From Ignavibacteria bacterium (GTDB taxonomy: Bacteria > Bacteroidota > Ignavibacteria > OLB7), in assembly GCA_020635205.1 (NCBI GenBank), contig JACKAE010000004.1, positions 248,001 through 312,000 on the forward strand: a DNA stretch of 64,000 nt. Reading direction: 5' to 3'. The position numbers and the translations under genes were made by a program. This document shows, in pieces, positions 62,065 to 64,000 of the stretch. The stretch's first letter is position 1, and each line of letters begins with the position of its first letter. Below the pieces are notes generated by a model. That model saw nothing but the letters and a program-made list of their open reading frames with translations. It was not told the origin of the DNA and did no database searches.

Positions 62065-62659
62065 GTGTGCGAATATACGAGATAACAGGCTCCGGGGTGA
62101 GATAACGAATTGACTGTTCGGCAGCAACTCTGTTTCTAATCTCAGTACTTGAAATTTCTATTAGAGGTGAAGTGATTTTGCTGGCAATATAGTCGGGATA
62201 TATCTCTGGCCAGAAATAACTACCGGGGCGTTCCCAGACAGCAACGTCGGCAAGCTGTAGGATGCTCTCCGGCTCGCGCCACGAGGTAAAGTCGCGGGCA
62301 TTGTCACTTCCCATCAAAAGTGTCAACTCAATCTCTGGGTTCACCTCCCCAATCATTCTCAGTGAATCGACCGTAAAGCTAATTCCCTCTCTCTCAAGCT
62401 CCAGATCAGTGAGGTAAAAGTGAGGATTGTCTGCAATACTTAGTCGAATCATTTCAAGCCGAGCACTCCCAGATGCAATTTTTCGCCCAGAAGATTTGTG
62501 TGGTGGAATGTGGGCAGGCATGAAGAGGATCGCCCCAAGGTTAAGCTCCTCACGCGCACGTTCTGCCAAAATCAAGTGTCCGGTATGTATCGGATCGAAT
62601 GTTCCTCCAAACACTCCAACTGAAGTGACTCCTGAAAGTGTTTGAACGCTACTTTTCAC
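62048..62659 (-). CDS. nadD: Nicotinate-nucleotide adenylyltransferase
   Basis: The product has 203 residues. The start is GTG 62657-62659, overlapping the transferase stop by 4 bases (GTGA). The nucleotidyltransferase motif GVFGGTFDPIHTGHL lies near residues 17-31. The C-terminal STEIRNRVAAEQSIRYLTPE matches the ISSTEIRxR motif. The enzyme transfers AMP from ATP to nicotinate mononucleotide in NAD synthesis. It overlaps its neighbours on both sides, so it lies in the middle of a compact cluster (basic protein, transferase, nadD, permease). Family and activity are secure. Confidence 0.95.
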   Translation of the reverse strand: MKSSVQTLSGVTSVGVFGGTFDPIHTGHLILAERAREELNLGAILFMPAHIPPHKSSGRKIASGSARLEMIRLSIADNPHFYLTDLELEREGISFTVDSLRMIGEVNPEIELTLLMGSDNARDFTSWREPESILQLADVAVWERPGSYFWPEIYPDYIASKITSPLIEISSTEIRNRVAAEQSIRYLTPEPVISYIRTHGLYL

Positions 62660-63396
62660 TTCGCTTCTCCTCTGGTTGATCTCTGCTCTTTTCCTACGCT
62701 AACGTTGAGAGTGCGAAGGATATCAGCAGTTCGTGGAGCACGTGCAGACAAATTTGGCTCGGCTGCAAGACGGAAGAGTGAGTGGACATCATCAACATCG
62801 TACCACTCAGGAAGTTTGGCTATTGAGAGATTCAATCGCTCTGCTTCTCTTATCGTCTCACCGAACAACGTCTCTTGGCTCCAGGGCATCGACTGAAAAA
62901 GTGAGGGGTAGAGTTGGTTCATGCCAATAAGGTAGTACCCCCCATCTGCTGCTGGTCCAATCACCAAGTCATTGCTACCAAGTAGATCAAAAGCCTGAAG
63001 CAAGAACTCATCTGGAAGTGTAGGGTGGTCGGTTCCGATAGCACAAACCGCTCCAGATGCCTCGTAGAATGCCCTACCGAACCCAGCAGAAAGGCGTTCC
63101 CCAAGATCATCTCCAGACTGAATCCCAACCTTCAGCAGACGATCAATTTCGTTTAGAGAAGCTACTTCACTTTCAACAATCATTGAAGTGAATGCCTCTT
63201 TGTCACGCTCATCTGCTATCATGAGGTGCGTTTCGAAGCGCGCACTCTTCTCTACATACGTTGCAAGCGAGTCGCATAGGAATGCCCGATACAGATCAGC
63301 CGCCTCATTTGGTGTGAGGTCGGGCAAAAGCCTCGTCTTCACTCGTCCCGCCCTCGGATACTTCGCAAAGACGAGAAGCCGAGAATCAGGCTCCAT
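62656..63396 (-). CDS. TIGR04282-family glycosyl/nucleotidyl transferase (CofC-like)
   Basis: The product has 246 residues from ATG 63396, with GAGG about 9 bases upstream; a GTG at 63411 is also open. The N-terminus RLLVFAKYPRAGRVKTRLLP and the Asp/His motif GTDHPTLPDEF near residues 117-127 define the DUF2064/TIGR04282 group of GT-A-fold transferases, which are related to CofC and MobA. The GGYYLIGMNQLYPSLFQSMP segment is also typical. Members often sit beside radical SAM genes; none is seen here. The substrate is unknown. It overlaps nadD by 4 bases and the upstream basic-protein gene by 11 bases. Confidence 0.9.
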   Translation of the reverse strand: MEPDSRLLVFAKYPRAGRVKTRLLPDLTPNEAADLYRAFLCDSLATYVEKSARFETHLMIADERDKEAFTSMIVESEVASLNEIDRLLKVGIQSGDDLGERLSAGFGRAFYEASGAVCAIGTDHPTLPDEFLLQAFDLLGSNDLVIGPAADGGYYLIGMNQLYPSLFQSMPWSQETLFGETIREAERLNLSIAKLPEWYDVDDVHSLFRLAAEPNLSARAPRTADILRTLNVSVGKEQRSTRGEAK

Positions 63397-63946
63397 TCCC
63401 TTTTCCCTCACCCTTCACTGCTTTGGCACTACTTACAACGTTCGAAGCTTGGGCTCCTTCCCCTTTTGGCCTTCCCCCCTTTGCTCCCCCTCCCTTCCGA
63501 TTTTTCTTGCGTTTGTTGCTTCTCCCTTTTTCCTCAGAGGCTGACTTAGTCTGATCTCGATTCTCTCCTCGATTTTCGACCCGGCTTTCACTTTTCCCTC
63601 CACGCTTCTTCCCACTTCGGCGCCCAGTAGAAGAGTCACTCCTCTTCTTTTTCGACTGCTCTGCGGTATTCCCTTGAGTTTGTGAGGTTTTCTTTTCCTT
63701 CACCTTCTCACTACTCCTCTGCGGTTCAGATGCTGAATACCCATCCTTTGCAGGTTCAGGGAGAGCTTCAGGTTTTGGCATCTTGCCTGCACGGAAGTCC
63801 TTGTATTGTTGCAACGTCAAAGATTCCCATGCTGAAGTCTCCACGTGGTAGAGCCAGATTATCTCCTTGAACAGGTCGATCTTCTGCACGCTCCCAACCC
63901 CAACAGTAGTTTTTACTGTCGATTCAATCGGTGGGAAACGTTTCAT
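63386..63946 (-). CDS. Hypothetical protein with long basic disordered tail
   Basis: The product has 186 residues. An N-terminal ~60 residues (STVKTTVGVGSVQKIDLFKE, then IIWLYHVETSAWESLTLQQY) look folded. After that, to the end, the chain is Lys/Arg/Gly/Ser/Glu-rich and clearly disordered (about 75-186). No family is recognised. The tail could bind RNA, DNA or ribosomes, but this is speculation from composition. The start at ATG 63946 has a GAAGGA just upstream. It overlaps the transferase gene by 11 bases and is the first gene of that cluster within the window. The last 54 bases of the window hold nothing recognisable. Confidence 0.75.
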   Translation of the reverse strand: MKRFPPIESTVKTTVGVGSVQKIDLFKEIIWLYHVETSAWESLTLQQYKDFRAGKMPKPEALPEPAKDGYSASEPQRSSEKVKEKKTSQTQGNTAEQSKKKRSDSSTGRRSGKKRGGKSESRVENRGENRDQTKSASEEKGRSNKRKKNRKGGGAKGGRPKGEGAQASNVVSSAKAVKGEGKGNGA

Positions 63947-64000
63947 TCCTTCAACGTAGGTATCTATCTCGTAGAGTAAACAGCACTTTAACCTGCCACA

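Overview
The window looks like the chromosome of a free-living Gram-negative bacterium of the Bacteroidota/Chlorobiota superphylum, probably one of its deep branches (Kapabacteria- or Ignavibacteria-like) rather than a classical Bacteroidia. The reasons are type IX secretion (T9SS) sortase components (a PorU-type C25 peptidase and a PorZ-type propeller), several large secreted proteins with C-terminal T9SS-type sorting domains, a fused E1 alpha/beta 2-oxoacid dehydrogenase, a b558-type three-gene succinate dehydrogenase, a PUR-alpha (DUF3276) protein and a YpdA-type reductase, in DNA of moderate GC content. Lineage is inferred from gene content only. Many genes have Shine-Dalgarno sites, and several appear to use GTG or TTG starts.

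Layout. 1-11 kb (minus strand): partial phoH; a LysM protein with a coiled-coil lipoprotein; a five-gene tripartite efflux operon (TolC, HlyD/MacA, ATPase, two MacB-type permeases); and the fused E1 gene. 11-15 kb (plus): a secreted subtilisin with a T9SS domain and an ABC exporter. 15-24.5 kb (minus): a surface-protein island with a ~1,700-residue T9SS cargo protein, two tandem FG-GAP-type paralogues that share an ~0.9 kb almost identical block, and a decayed fragment of the large gene lying next to tRNA-Ser. 24.6-27.4 kb (plus): tRNA-Ser, a lipoprotein, a NIF3-family protein, a zinc-ribbon coiled-coil protein and the RNase P RNA. 27-34.5 kb: a TPR protein and M24 peptidase pair (minus), then uspA, fbp, pdxA and an ftsE-like gene (plus).

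34.7-46.3 kb (minus): an envelope block in which an SLBB export protein, a Wzz-type protein, a GT4 glycosyltransferase and an O-antigen ligase/polymerase-like protein run directly into porU. This is suggestive because T9SS cargo in known systems is attached by PorU to a surface polysaccharide. 46.5-51.3 kb: ypdA and sdhCAB. 51.8-59.2 kb: fmt, an unrecognised pair of small paralogues, thiolase, a degenerate 3-hydroxyacyl-CoA dehydrogenase-like protein, DUF3276 and porZ. 59.4-64 kb: ribH, a DUF547 lipoprotein, a lone MalG-type permease, nadD, a TIGR04282-type transferase and a basic disordered protein.

No CRISPR array, prophage, transposase or recognisable anti-phage system is visible. The most unusual items are the mosaic cargo paralogues with the nearby relic, the orphan paralogue pair at 52.8-54.0 kb, the polysaccharide-PorU gene block, the apparent 3-hydroxyacyl-CoA dehydrogenase pseudoenzyme, and several intergenic dyads and repeats that resemble dispersed repeat families seen in many unrelated genomes.
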